Below, in pieces: positions 1 to 6,941 of a stretch of DNA of 10,542 nt. The notes beneath the pieces are model-generated. The model was not told where the DNA came from and did not search any database. It worked only from the letters and a program-made list of their open reading frames with translations. The DNA lies in NCBI GenBank assembly GCA_900552305.1, contig URZD01000063.1, positions 1 through 10,542 on the forward strand. Reading direction: 5' to 3'. Made by a program: the position numbers and the translations under genes. Within the stretch, counting starts at the first letter, position 1. The number at the start of each line of letters is the position of its first letter. This DNA is from an uncultured Eubacteriales bacterium (GTDB lineage Bacteria; Bacillota; Clostridia; Monoglobales; Monoglobaceae).

Positions 1-3000
1 CTGCCGCCGATTCCGATTTCTTTGGTTGTTTCGCCGCAGATAAGCGTAACCGTGCCGTCAATCTTCACGTCAGACGTTCCCGCCGCAAGCACCTCAAACA
101 GTACCTTGCCGATGCCGCCGCTAAGGTCAATCGGGTTTTCCGAATCGTCCGCGCGGGAGATTGTGACCGTACCGTCCTTAACCGCAGCCTTTACGCCGCC
201 CGCCGTGAGCTGCTTATTTAGCCTTACATCGCCGATAACGGTTTTAAGCAGCTTTTCGTTATATGTGATTTTAAGATTCAAACCGCCGATTTTTTCGCCT
301 TTAAGGGTTTCCGGCACGTCAAGCTCATACGTTACAACGCTGCCCTTTTTGCCGGACGCGGTCTTTTTGCCCATATCAAAGCTCTTTGCAGGTGCGTCCG
401 AATTTGTCTCGCCGTCCGTCACAAATTTTCTTTCAAACGCCGTTGTCATCGGCATACCGCTCGCCGACACGGCTTTTTCAATTCTCAGCGTGTATTCGGT
501 TTCAGCCTCCGGATTTTCAAGAAGCGAAACCTTGTATACGCCGCTCTTTTCGTCATATTCTGTAACGAGCGGTATTGCTGTTTCGCCCTTCAAGAGCATA
601 ATCGAAAGGCTTGAAACCGTACTGCTGTCCATTTTGTCGGTAAATTTGATTTCAATCTCGCGGGTCTTGCCGCTTAACGTCATACCGTCCGTAATTTCCG
701 TTCCGCCGACCGCCGCGTACTCAACCGCGGGTGCGTTCCCTGCCAGAATCATCACTTCGTCAACCATAATTACCGCGCTTTCCGCCATGCCCTGCATCTC
801 GCTTATTATGTCGATTTCCTCGGTCTTTGAATAGTCAAATTCCGCCTCGTACGGCATATATGCCGCCTTGTAGCTGCCGTTTGCGGGCAGGTCTTTAAGT
901 GGAACGCGTACAAGCTGCCAGCCGCTGCCCGACAGATATTTGTCAAGCGATACCGCCGCGCGGAGTATAACCGACGACCCCGCAACCTTTGACGTATACG
1001 ACTGTGCCACGCCAAGGCTGAGGTTTTTGGTGTCCGCGCCCTCCGGTACATTTATAAGGAAACGAATCTCCGCATTTGTGTTTTTAAGCGTGCCGAGGTT
1101 AAAGTTTGCGCTACGCTTAAAGCCCGCCGCGCGCGCGTCGTTCACTGTCGGGGCAAAGGTTATACCTACGCCGCTCCTACCCAGGCACGCGTATATGTCG
1201 CTCGCCTCTGCCTCCGCGCCGTCGGTGTTCAGTACAACCTCGCTGCCGAGCGAATCCGTGAATATTTGGTAAACGCTTTCAAGCGCCGGATTTGTAATCA
1301 TGCAGAATTTTTCCGCCGAGTCCTCCGACAAAAAACCGTCCTTGTTCCGCGCCTTTACCGTGAAGCTGTAAAGGGTATCGGTTTCGCCTTCAAAGAGGTA
1401 CGAACATTCGTCCGTTTCCGCCGCCTTTTCGCCGCTTACGTAAACCTCATATGCCGCAGCGTCCTCCACCGCGTCCCATGTAATGCGGATTTTCCCCGAT
1501 TCCTCGGCTGCCGCTACATTCTTCGGCGCGAGGATTATCGCCGCAAGCGCGCTCTTTTCCGCAGTCCTGTCGGATTTTTCCTCACCGTCCCCAGCCGCTA
1601 TGCTGTAGGCATAGGTCGTGCCGGTAACCAATCCTTCCTCGTCAACAAACTCGGTCACGTCCGCGTCAAACGTCCTGTAGAGCGCACCGTTGCGGTAAAG
1701 CTCATAGCCTGTAGCCGTGCCGTACTTTGGCGCTGACCACGATACGCGGATTGCCACGCGGTTGGGGACTGACTCAACCGCAAAATCCTCCGGTCTGCCC
1801 ACGTTCGCTATAAAGGTTTTTATCGGACTTGTGAACAGCGTTGCGTTATCGTCCGTCTTTATCTCGCGCAGTGTATATTCATATGCCGTGTTTTTCAAAA
1901 GACCCGCGTCAAGGAAGCTGCCTTCCGCACTGTCGGCTCTGCCGACAAATTCGCCGTCGCGGAATATCTCCACATATGCGCTGTCCTCCGCCGCGCCGTT
2001 CCACGCAACGCGAACGGCGTTAGTTTCGATGTCTGCAATCTCCGCCGTCATGCGCGTTGAAACAGGCTGTCTTACCGCGTAGCAAAACGGTGAATAATCG
2101 CCGTATATGTAAACCGTGGGGCTTACCGTTCTTCCGTCGTTCAGCTTTCTTGCGTCAAGCGAATCGCTGTCGTAATCGCTGACCATAGGCCAGTTCGACG
2201 AGCTGCCCGGAGCCGTACTGCCAAGCTCCTCCGCTATCAGCTTTGAATCGTAGCCGATATACTGTTTCATGTCGGAAAATTTCTGTCCATAATTGTATAT
2301 AACGCCCGCGTCATGGTTTACATATTTAGAAAGCTCGGGCGCGTCAAGTCTTGCCCTGTCGCCGAGCGACGAAACGGGCGAAATTCTCGGCGCTGCGTCG
2401 CTCGCCGCGATTTTAATATCGTCAAGGTATATTTTGGAATCGCGCACCGACTCGCTGTTGTCAACGTCCGTCAAAAGGAAACGCAGCTGTGAAATACCCT
2501 TGATATTTTTCACGCCGGAGCTGTAATCGCTTAATACCTTATAGCCGTTTACGTAAATGCTGACCTTGCCGCTTGCCGCCTCAAAAACATAGTCAAAGTT
2601 CATCCACTGACCGTCGGTTACCTGATAGTCAAAGAACGTACCCATACCGCCCATCTTTTTGGGCGCGTACCACGACAGCACGGTTTTGCTGCTTGCGCCG
2701 CCGTTAAAATACATCTCCGTTTTAAGACCCGAGCCTTTCTCCGACCCCGTCCACTTTTTACGCATTATACTCTGAGAAACGCTGAAGGAAACGTGCAGAA
2801 AGTTTTTGCCGCCCAGGTTTCCGCCGCCGTTACTCGGATTTATCATAACATTTCTTGCAAAGTCATCGCACACAGCGCCGCTTGCAAACGTGAATGTGCC
2901 GTACGGCTTTTTGTACACGTTCCTGAGCATGAGCGAGGTATCGTCCTCATCTCTGCCGCCCACTCCGTTTTCCGTACCGAAGCTCCATTCGATGTTATCC

Positions 3001-3212
3001 TTGTTATTCATCCAGTCGTACCATGCGCCCATACCCCAGCTTTTGTCGGGGTACTGACCCGCCTCCGACGGCTCCTTTGAATAGCCGCTGAAGTCGGTTT
3101 CGTATATAACGGTTTCATCCGCGCCGGCAACGACTGCGGACGGTACGGTCAGCGTACCAAAAGCAACCGCAGCGGATAATACCGCCGCCAAAATTTTTCG
3201 TGTTCTAATCAT
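1..3212 (-). CDS. Large secreted modular protein (ConA-like, 3x FN3, CBM-like, Ig-like, cohesin-like), 3' end outside window
   Basis: The minus-strand frame from ATG at 3212 stays open for 1070 codons to the window edge, so this is the N-terminal part of a larger protein. GGGAGG at 3219-3224, six bases before the ATG, supports the start. Residues 1-31 are a signal peptide (MIRTRK, a hydrophobic core, then a cut near AVVAGA). Domains read by eye are: a ConA/LamG-like jelly roll at about 33-270 (W-x-N-F-D-Y, IYVNGYKV, YLDDIKI); an unassigned linker at 272-380; fibronectin III repeats at about 383-468, 473-558 and 561-640 (VRVAWN, IRVSWS, IRITWD); a CBM-like sandwich at 640-820 (WQLVRVPLKDL, MVDEVMIL); an SbsA/Big_5 Ig-like domain at 825-930 (IEIKFTDKMD); and a cohesin-like domain from about 935 to the edge. 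No catalytic domain is visible. As last gene of the transporter operon it probably binds or processes the imported polysaccharide outside the cell. The frame is certain, the domain names less so. Confidence 0.9.
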   Translation of the reverse strand, partial: MIRTRKILAAVLSAAVAFGTLTVPSAVVAGADETVIYETDFSGYSKEPSEAGQYPDKSWGMGAWYDWMNNKDNIEWSFGTENGVGGRDEDDTSLMLRNVYKKPYGTFTFASGAVCDDFARNVMINPSNGGGNLGGKNFLHVSFSVSQSIMRKKWTGSEKGSGLKTEMYFNGGASSKTVLSWYAPKKMGGMGTFFDYQVTDGQWMNFDYVFEAASGKVSIYVNGYKVLSDYSSGVKNIKGISQLRFLLTDVDNSESVRDSKIYLDDIKIAASDAAPRISPVSSLGDRARLDAPELSKYVNHDAGVIYNYGQKFSDMKQYIGYDSKLIAEELGSTAPGSSSNWPMVSDYDSDSLDARKLNDGRTVSPTVYIYGDYSPFCYAVRQPVSTRMTAEIADIETNAVRVAWNGAAEDSAYVEIFRDGEFVGRADSAEGSFLDAGLLKNTAYEYTLREIKTDDNATLFTSPIKTFIANVGRPEDFAVESVPNRVAIRVSWSAPKYGTATGYELYRNGALYRTFDADVTEFVDEEGLVTGTTYAYSIAAGDGEEKSDRTAEKSALAAIILAPKNVAAAEESGKIRITWDAVEDAAAYEVYVSGEKAAETDECSYLFEGETDTLYSFTVKARNKDGFLSEDSAEKFCMITNPALESVYQIFTDSLGSEVVLNTDGAEAEASDIYACLGRSGVGITFAPTVNDARAAGFKRSANFNLGTLKNTNAEIRFLINVPEGADTKNLSLGVAQSYTSKVAGSSVILRAAVSLDKYLSGSGWQLVRVPLKDLPANGSYKAAYMPYEAEFDYSKTEEIDIISEMQGMAESAVIMVDEVMILAGNAPAVEYAAVGGTEITDGMTLSGKTREIEIKFTDKMDSSTVSSLSIMLLKGETAIPLVTEYDEKSGVYKVSLLENPEAETEYTLRIEKAVSASGMPMTTAFERKFVTDGETNSDAPAKSFDMGKKTASGKKGSVVTYELDVPETLKGEKIGGLNLKITYNEKLLKTVIGDVRLNKQLTAGGVKAAVKDGTVTISRADDSENPIDLSGGIGKVLFEVLAAGTSDVKIDGTVTLICGETTKEIGIGG

Positions 3213-3349
3213 TTGCTGCCTCCCGAATAATTTGCTGAAATTTTATTTTGAGCGCGGCAAAACGCGGTCTGACCTCCGTGTGTCTGATTCGCGCTTCGCC
3301 TCGCTTCAACGGCGTATCGGACTTAGCTGCCGTGCGCCTTTATTCAAGC
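3213..3349. other. Intergenic gap between solute-binding protein and secreted protein genes
   Basis: These 137 bases separate two genes on the same strand. The stretch next to the downstream start holds the GGGAGG ribosome site (3219-3224). I see only short stems on the minus strand, for example ACGGC/GCCGT arms at 3309-3313 and 3329-3333 with a 15-base loop, and CGCG arms around 3254-3266. None is followed by a U-run, so there is no convincing terminator. No hexamer pair with 16-18 base spacing was found either. Read-through from the transporter genes into the secreted protein is therefore likely. Confidence 0.5.
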
Positions 3350-4789
3350 CTATTTGTTTTTCGCTCTCCATGCGTCAAACTGTTTCTGAGCCTCCGCAAC
3401 AATCTTGTCGGCTCCCGCGCGGTCGAGCTTTTCAAGGAACTGCGGAATAATCACGTTCGGATCCTCCGCGCCCGTTACCGTACGCAGCCAGAACTCACTG
3501 AATACGTTCTGACACGCGCCTACCTCCGCCTGAACAACGGACGGGTCGAACGCAAAACCGTTCATGATTGACGGTTTGAGGTTGTTGTTGTACTCCTCCA
3601 TGTCCTTAATCTGATTTTCCTCGTCAAACTCGTTAAGGTAGAGAATAAACGTGTTACCGAACTGCCAGCGGTCGCCCGCGTGAGTGTACTTTGAATCGGG
3701 GAGTACGCTTACCCTGTTATCCGCCAGCTTTTTGTAGTGCTTGCCCTCTATGCCGTATACAATCATATTCGCAAGTTTCGGGTCGGTGTATACCTTCTCG
3801 ATAAACTGCATAACCCGCTCCGGAGCTTCGGACGTTCTTGAAATCGTGAGCAGCGAGCCTACCGTGTCCATAGCGAGCATTCTCGGTGTTGAAAGGTCAA
3901 TCTGTCCGTAGTGGTATTTTGCGTTTGACATCTCGGTCGCCTTGCCCGGCTTTAATCTCTGTATTCTTGCAAAGTAGCCGCCGTCCTGAGTCTTTACCGT
4001 TACAACGTCCTTGGGCATAAAGCCTTTTTCGTAAAACTCTCTTGATTTCTCGCACGCCTGCTTGAACTCCGGAGTTGCAACAAGGTTGACAAACTTGCCC
4101 GTTTCATCGTCCGGATAGAGCGCCGCGGGGAAGGATATTCCGTCAAAGTCTATCATCTGCGGAATACTGAACGAGCCGTTCTGGATAAGTATTGTGGTGT
4201 TCGGCTCCTTCTCCTTTACAAGCTCCATAATCGGAACAAAGTCATCGATGGTCTTTACCGCCGCAATCTGATTTTCAAGTCCGTACTTTTCAGCCATATC
4301 CTTGTTGTAGATAATTCCCCAGTGGTGTCCCTTGTCCTTATTCGCCGGTACGCCGTAGTTCACGCCGTCAACCTCCGAGCCTTTGAGGAAGTTTGCGCCG
4401 AGCAGCTTTTTTGTTTCCGGCGCGTATTTGTCCATAAGGTCGTTCAGCGGCTGATAAGCCTGACGCGTTGCGTTAAGTCTGTAGTTGTCGCTGTCCGCCC
4501 AACTGATGTCGAGCTTTTCCGCGCCCGCAATCATAACATTCATCTTTGTATAGTAATCGTCCCAGCTTATTGACTGCATATTAAGCGAAACATTTAAGCT
4601 GTCCTTCAGGTACTTTGCAATCTCGCCCTCGACAAGCTCCTTGTCCGCGGGATTTTTGCCGCCCGGATAGTACCACGAAATCTCGTACGGCTTATCCGCG
4701 CCGACCTCCTTCTTGTCCTTGCCGCAGCCCGCCATGACGCTTACCGCCAAAGCCGCCGCCAGTGTACCGCATAAAACTTTTTTCAACAT
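3350..4789 (-). CDS. ABC transporter extracellular solute-binding lipoprotein, LplA-like (DUF3502-type C-terminus)
   Basis: This 479-residue lipoprotein is the substrate receptor for the two permeases encoded upstream. It starts MLKKVLCG and has a lipobox VMAGC with the lipidated Cys at residue 22, followed by a charged GKDKKE linker. The body has the pattern of a family 1 solute-binding protein, including YGVPANKDKGHHWGIIYNKD. The C-terminal part (about 340-479) ends in a helix-rich FLEKLDRAGADKIVAEAQ segment, as in the DUF3502 region of B. subtilis LplA relatives. ATG at 4789 is preferred over an in-frame TTG at 4798, because AAGGAG at 4799-4804 lies 9 bases from the ATG but only adjacent to the TTG. 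It is third in a permease-permease-receptor operon. LplA-like receptors commonly take oligosaccharides or glycan fragments; the ligand here is not deducible. Confidence 0.93.
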   Translation of the reverse strand: MLKKVLCGTLAAALAVSVMAGCGKDKKEVGADKPYEISWYYPGGKNPADKELVEGEIAKYLKDSLNVSLNMQSISWDDYYTKMNVMIAGAEKLDISWADSDNYRLNATRQAYQPLNDLMDKYAPETKKLLGANFLKGSEVDGVNYGVPANKDKGHHWGIIYNKDMAEKYGLENQIAAVKTIDDFVPIMELVKEKEPNTTILIQNGSFSIPQMIDFDGISFPAALYPDDETGKFVNLVATPEFKQACEKSREFYEKGFMPKDVVTVKTQDGGYFARIQRLKPGKATEMSNAKYHYGQIDLSTPRMLAMDTVGSLLTISRTSEAPERVMQFIEKVYTDPKLANMIVYGIEGKHYKKLADNRVSVLPDSKYTHAGDRWQFGNTFILYLNEFDEENQIKDMEEYNNNLKPSIMNGFAFDPSVVQAEVGACQNVFSEFWLRTVTGAEDPNVIIPQFLEKLDRAGADKIVAEAQKQFDAWRAKNK

Positions 4790-4798
4790 TAAAAACAA

Positions 4799-4804
4799 CT
4801 CCTT
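4799..4804 (-). promoter_or_regulatory. Ribosome binding site that fixes the start of the lipoprotein receptor
   Basis: The minus strand reads AAGGAG here, followed by nine bases and then ATG at 4789. It abuts the upstream in-frame TTG at 4798, which makes that TTG unusable as a start. The resulting N-terminus also places the lipobox at the usual distance. Confidence 0.8.
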
Positions 4805-4831
4805 CTTTCTTTTTATATAAATTTTAATATT

Positions 4832-5734
4832 TTACCCCTTGACCGCGCCTACCGTAAGTCCCTGAACAAAGTATTTCTGGAAGAACGGGTACGCAAGTAT
4901 TATCGGACCTATCGCAAGCATACATATCGCCATTCTCGCGCTCTCCTTGGGCATCGTTATGTCCGCCGCGTTCTGCTGCGCAAGCGCGCTCGCCATCGCG
5001 CTGCTTGAATTTATGTTCATTGTGTTCAGAACTTTGTAAAGGTAATACTGTAGGTTTGTAAGCTCCGGCTTGGTTGTCAGCATAAGCGCGTTCCACCAGT
5101 CGTTCCAGTAGCTTAGCGTATTGAAAAGCGCAATGGTCGCAATTCCCGGCAGAGCGAGCGGAACAACTATCGTGCGGAAGGTTTTAAGCTCGCTTGCGCC
5201 GTCCAGCTTTGCCGACTCGATAATCGCCTCGGGAATCGTTGTCTGAAAGAACGTCCTCATTATCATTACGTTCCACGCGCTTGTCAGCATGGGCAGTATA
5301 AGCGCCCAAATCGTATTTTGTATGTATAAAACCTTGCTGCATATTATGTACCACGAAACCATGCCGCCGCTGAACAGCATTGTAAAGAACATTATAAACG
5401 TAAACAGCTTTTTGTACTTAAAACCGTTTCTTGAAATCGTGTACGCATACATTGCAACCGACGCGGTGCCGAAAACCGTACCCGTCACCGTTGTGATTAT
5501 CGTAATCAGGTACGCGTGCAGTATCTCGGACGAATTATTCAGCACGTATCTGTAGGCGTAGGTACTGAAAACCTTTGGCAGCACGCTGTAGCCGTACCTG
5601 ATTATACTGTCCTCGTCCGTAAACGATATTCCCACAATCAGCAGTATCGGGTACACGCAAAGCGCCGAGATTATTATAAACAGAACATTTATCGCAAAAT
5701 TGCTTTTACGACCTATCTCATTTTTCAAATTCAT
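4832..5734 (-). CDS. Carbohydrate ABC transporter permease, LplC/YtcP family
   Basis: This is one of two inner-membrane channel subunits of the sugar importer. The 300-residue length is normal for the family. It has a short cytoplasmic N-terminus (MNLKNEIGRKSNF) and a first membrane helix (INVLFIIISALCVYPILLIV). More hydrophobic segments follow, giving about six in total. The EAA loop that docks the ATPase is clear: EAIIESAKLDGASELKTF, with the ESAKLDG core at residues 173-179, followed by VPLALPGIATIALF. The C-terminus QKYFVQGLTVGAVKG matches the usual family ending (F-x-K-G-x-x-x-G-A-V-K-G). AGGAGG at 5743-5748 lies eight bases before ATG. The gap to the upstream permease is 33 bases and to the downstream receptor 42 bases, so one transcript is expected. 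Confidence 0.95.
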   Translation of the reverse strand: MNLKNEIGRKSNFAINVLFIIISALCVYPILLIVGISFTDEDSIIRYGYSVLPKVFSTYAYRYVLNNSSEILHAYLITIITTVTGTVFGTASVAMYAYTISRNGFKYKKLFTFIMFFTMLFSGGMVSWYIICSKVLYIQNTIWALILPMLTSAWNVMIMRTFFQTTIPEAIIESAKLDGASELKTFRTIVVPLALPGIATIALFNTLSYWNDWWNALMLTTKPELTNLQYYLYKVLNTMNINSSSAMASALAQQNAADITMPKESARMAICMLAIGPIILAYPFFQKYFVQGLTVGAVKG

Positions 5735-5767
5735 TGTCTTTTCCTCCTATTATTTGCTATATACCGT

Positions 5768-6766
5768 TTACATAAGCGCGTTGCTTTCGTCAATCCTCTT
5801 GACAACGAGGTTTGTCACAAGCACAAGCACAAATCCCACGATTGACTGAATAAAGCTCGCCGCGGAGGAAAGTCCCATATCGCCGCCGAACCGCATGGAG
5901 CGGAATACATATGTATCAACGACGTTAGTAACCGGCAGCAGCGCACCCGAATCCATTGTTGTCTGATAGAACAGTCCGAAATCCGAGTGGAATATTTTAC
6001 CTATGTTCAGTATTGCAAGCATTATAACCATAGGAATTACCGCAGGCACCGTCACAGTCATCGCCTGTCTGAATTTTCCTGCGCCGTCTATCGCCGCCGC
6101 CTCGTATAGGTCTGCGTCAATTCCCATTATCGCGGCATAGTACATAACGCAGTTATAGCCGACTGACTTCCAAAGGTTAAGGAATATAAGAATCCCCGGC
6201 CAGTACCGCGTATCGTTATACCAGTTAACAGGCTCCATGCCCAAAAACGGCATTACCACGCGGTTGAAAACTCCGTAATCGTACTGCATAAGAGTATATA
6301 CAATGTAGCTCACAACAACCCACGACAAAAAATACGGAAAGAACATCGCGCCCTGATACACCCTAAGCGCGCCCTTATTTCGCATCATGCTCAGCATTAT
6401 CGCAAGAGCCACCGGAACGGTCGCGCCCATGATAATAAACACCGCGTTGTAAAGAAGGGTGTTCCTTATAACAAGAAACAAATCGGGCGACCTTAAAAGC
6501 AGCTTGAAGTTATCAAAGCCGCACCACGGACTTCCGAAAATTCCGTCCGCGTAGTTAAGCCGCTTGAACGCTATAACCAGCCCTCCCATAGGCAAATAAT
6601 TAAAGCATATGATACAGAGCAGTCCCGGCAAGAGCAGAAGGAAAAATTCCCTGTTCTTGTACAAATCGGTCAAAAAGCTCCCGAATTTCCCCGTATGTAA
6701 CGAAGCAACGCGTCCTTCTCCGCCACCCCCTGTCATTTTTGTCCGTGTTCTTTCGGCAGTATTCAC
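5768..6766 (-). CDS. Carbohydrate ABC transporter permease, LplB/YteP family
   Basis: This is the second channel subunit and first gene of the leftward operon. It has 332 residues. A hydrophilic N-terminus with a GGGG run leads into FFLLLLPGLLCIICFNYLPM, the typical first helix of LplB-type permeases. About six hydrophobic segments follow. The EAA loop is DLYEAAAIDGAGKFRQAM, with its Glu at residue 222, then VPAVIPMVIMLAIL. The C-terminus VTNLVVKRIDE and the internal DTYVFRSMRFGGDMG also fit this family. The start is GTG at 6766, with AGGAG at 6777-6781 ten bases upstream. No ATPase gene lies in the visible operon. Transporters of this family in Bacillota commonly borrow a shared MsmX-type ATPase, so absence is not evidence of a broken system. 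Confidence 0.95.
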   Translation of the reverse strand: MNTAERTRTKMTGGGGEGRVASLHTGKFGSFLTDLYKNREFFLLLLPGLLCIICFNYLPMGGLVIAFKRLNYADGIFGSPWCGFDNFKLLLRSPDLFLVIRNTLLYNAVFIIMGATVPVALAIMLSMMRNKGALRVYQGAMFFPYFLSWVVVSYIVYTLMQYDYGVFNRVVMPFLGMEPVNWYNDTRYWPGILIFLNLWKSVGYNCVMYYAAIMGIDADLYEAAAIDGAGKFRQAMTVTVPAVIPMVIMLAILNIGKIFHSDFGLFYQTTMDSGALLPVTNVVDTYVFRSMRFGGDMGLSSAASFIQSIVGFVLVLVTNLVVKRIDESNALM

Positions 6767-6776
6767 AATTACTTCA

Positions 6777-6781
6777 CTCCT
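6777..6781 (-). promoter_or_regulatory. Ribosome binding site for the GTG start of the LplB-type permease
   Basis: The minus strand reads AGGAG, ten bases before GTG at 6766. No ATG lies nearer in this frame until the internal Met of TKMTGG. The latter has no comparable site, so GTG is the better start. Confidence 0.6.
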
Positions 6782-6800
6782 ATTTCAAGTTTATATGTAT

Positions 6801-6830
6801 AGTATATCGCGGCGGATTGTGAAAAGTAAA
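6801..6830 (-). promoter_or_regulatory. Putative sigma-A promoter of the transporter operon
   Basis: On the minus strand the -10 hexamer TATACT (6801-6806) matches five of six consensus bases. The -35 candidate TTTACT (6825-6830) matches four of six, with an 18-base spacer. Transcription would start near 6794, giving a leader of roughly 27 bases before the GTG at 6766. The weak -35 fits a promoter that needs an activator, such as the neighbouring response regulator. Confidence 0.5.
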
Positions 6831-6837
6831 TAAAAAA

Positions 6838-6859
6838 TATTGTTATTTCTAACACAATT
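6838..6859. promoter_or_regulatory. Candidate operator: dyad between the two divergent promoters
   Basis: TGTTA (6841-6845) and TAACA (6850-6854) are perfect inverted arms around TTTC. The similarity extends outward imperfectly (ATTGTTA against TAACACAAT). It sits upstream of both -35 elements, where an activator of either unit could bind. It does not match the catabolite-repression cre consensus. The role is inferred from position only. Confidence 0.35.
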
Positions 6860-6908
6860 TAGCACACTTTTTCAATTCGCCTTGAAAATGGATGTTAAAT
6901 ATGCTAAA
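6858..6908. repeat. Nested inverted repeats overlapping the sensor-unit promoter
   Basis: An outer pair TTTAGCA (6858-6864) and TGCTAAA (6902-6908) encloses an inner pair TTTTCAA (6869-6875) and TTGAAAA (6882-6888). All arms are perfect 7-mers. The inner right arm overlaps the -35 element and the outer right arm overlaps the extended -10. A further TTTTCAA occurs at 6912-6918. Such short AT-rich arms can arise by chance, so this is a candidate autoregulatory site only. Confidence 0.35.
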
Positions 6909-6910
6909 AT
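6882..6910 (+). promoter_or_regulatory. Sigma-A promoter of the sensor operon, with extended -10
   Basis: TTGAAA (6882-6887) and TAAAAT (6905-6910) each match five of six consensus bases and are separated by exactly 17 bases. TG at 6902-6903 precedes the -10 as an extended -10 element. Transcription would begin near 6917, leaving about 25 bases of leader that includes the ribosome site GGAGGG at 6929-6934. This is the best promoter in the window. Confidence 0.7.
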
Positions 6911-6941
6911 ATTTTCAAACATATATACGGAGGGAACAGAG

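Noticed and set aside
22..3080. Several plus-strand open frames (22-834, 940-1272, 1266-1736, 1717-2082, 2293-2526, 2793-3080)
   Set aside because: They are opposite-strand shadows of the single 1070-codon minus frame, which has a ribosome site, signal peptide and recognisable domains. The plus frames have no ribosome sites or family features and are mutually inconsistent.
3253..3335. Possible intrinsic terminator or attenuator after the receptor gene
   Set aside because: Stems are only four or five base pairs with no U-run on the minus strand, so there is too little to call.
3232..3571. Plus-strand frames over the intergenic gap and the 3' end of the receptor gene
   Set aside because: They lie mostly antisense to the lipoprotein receptor gene, have no family features and no convincing ribosome site.
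6869..6888. Catabolite-repression (cre) site in the divergent region
   Set aside because: The inverted repeat TTTTCAA-ttcgcc-TTGAAAA has a CG near the centre but does not fit the TGWAANCGNTNWCA pattern.
6840..6941. N-terminal extension of the tethered binding protein from ATG 6840
   Set aside because: It runs through the promoter TTGAAA-17-TAAAAT and lacks a ribosome site. ATG 6942 has GGAGGG seven bases upstream and gives a clean membrane anchor.
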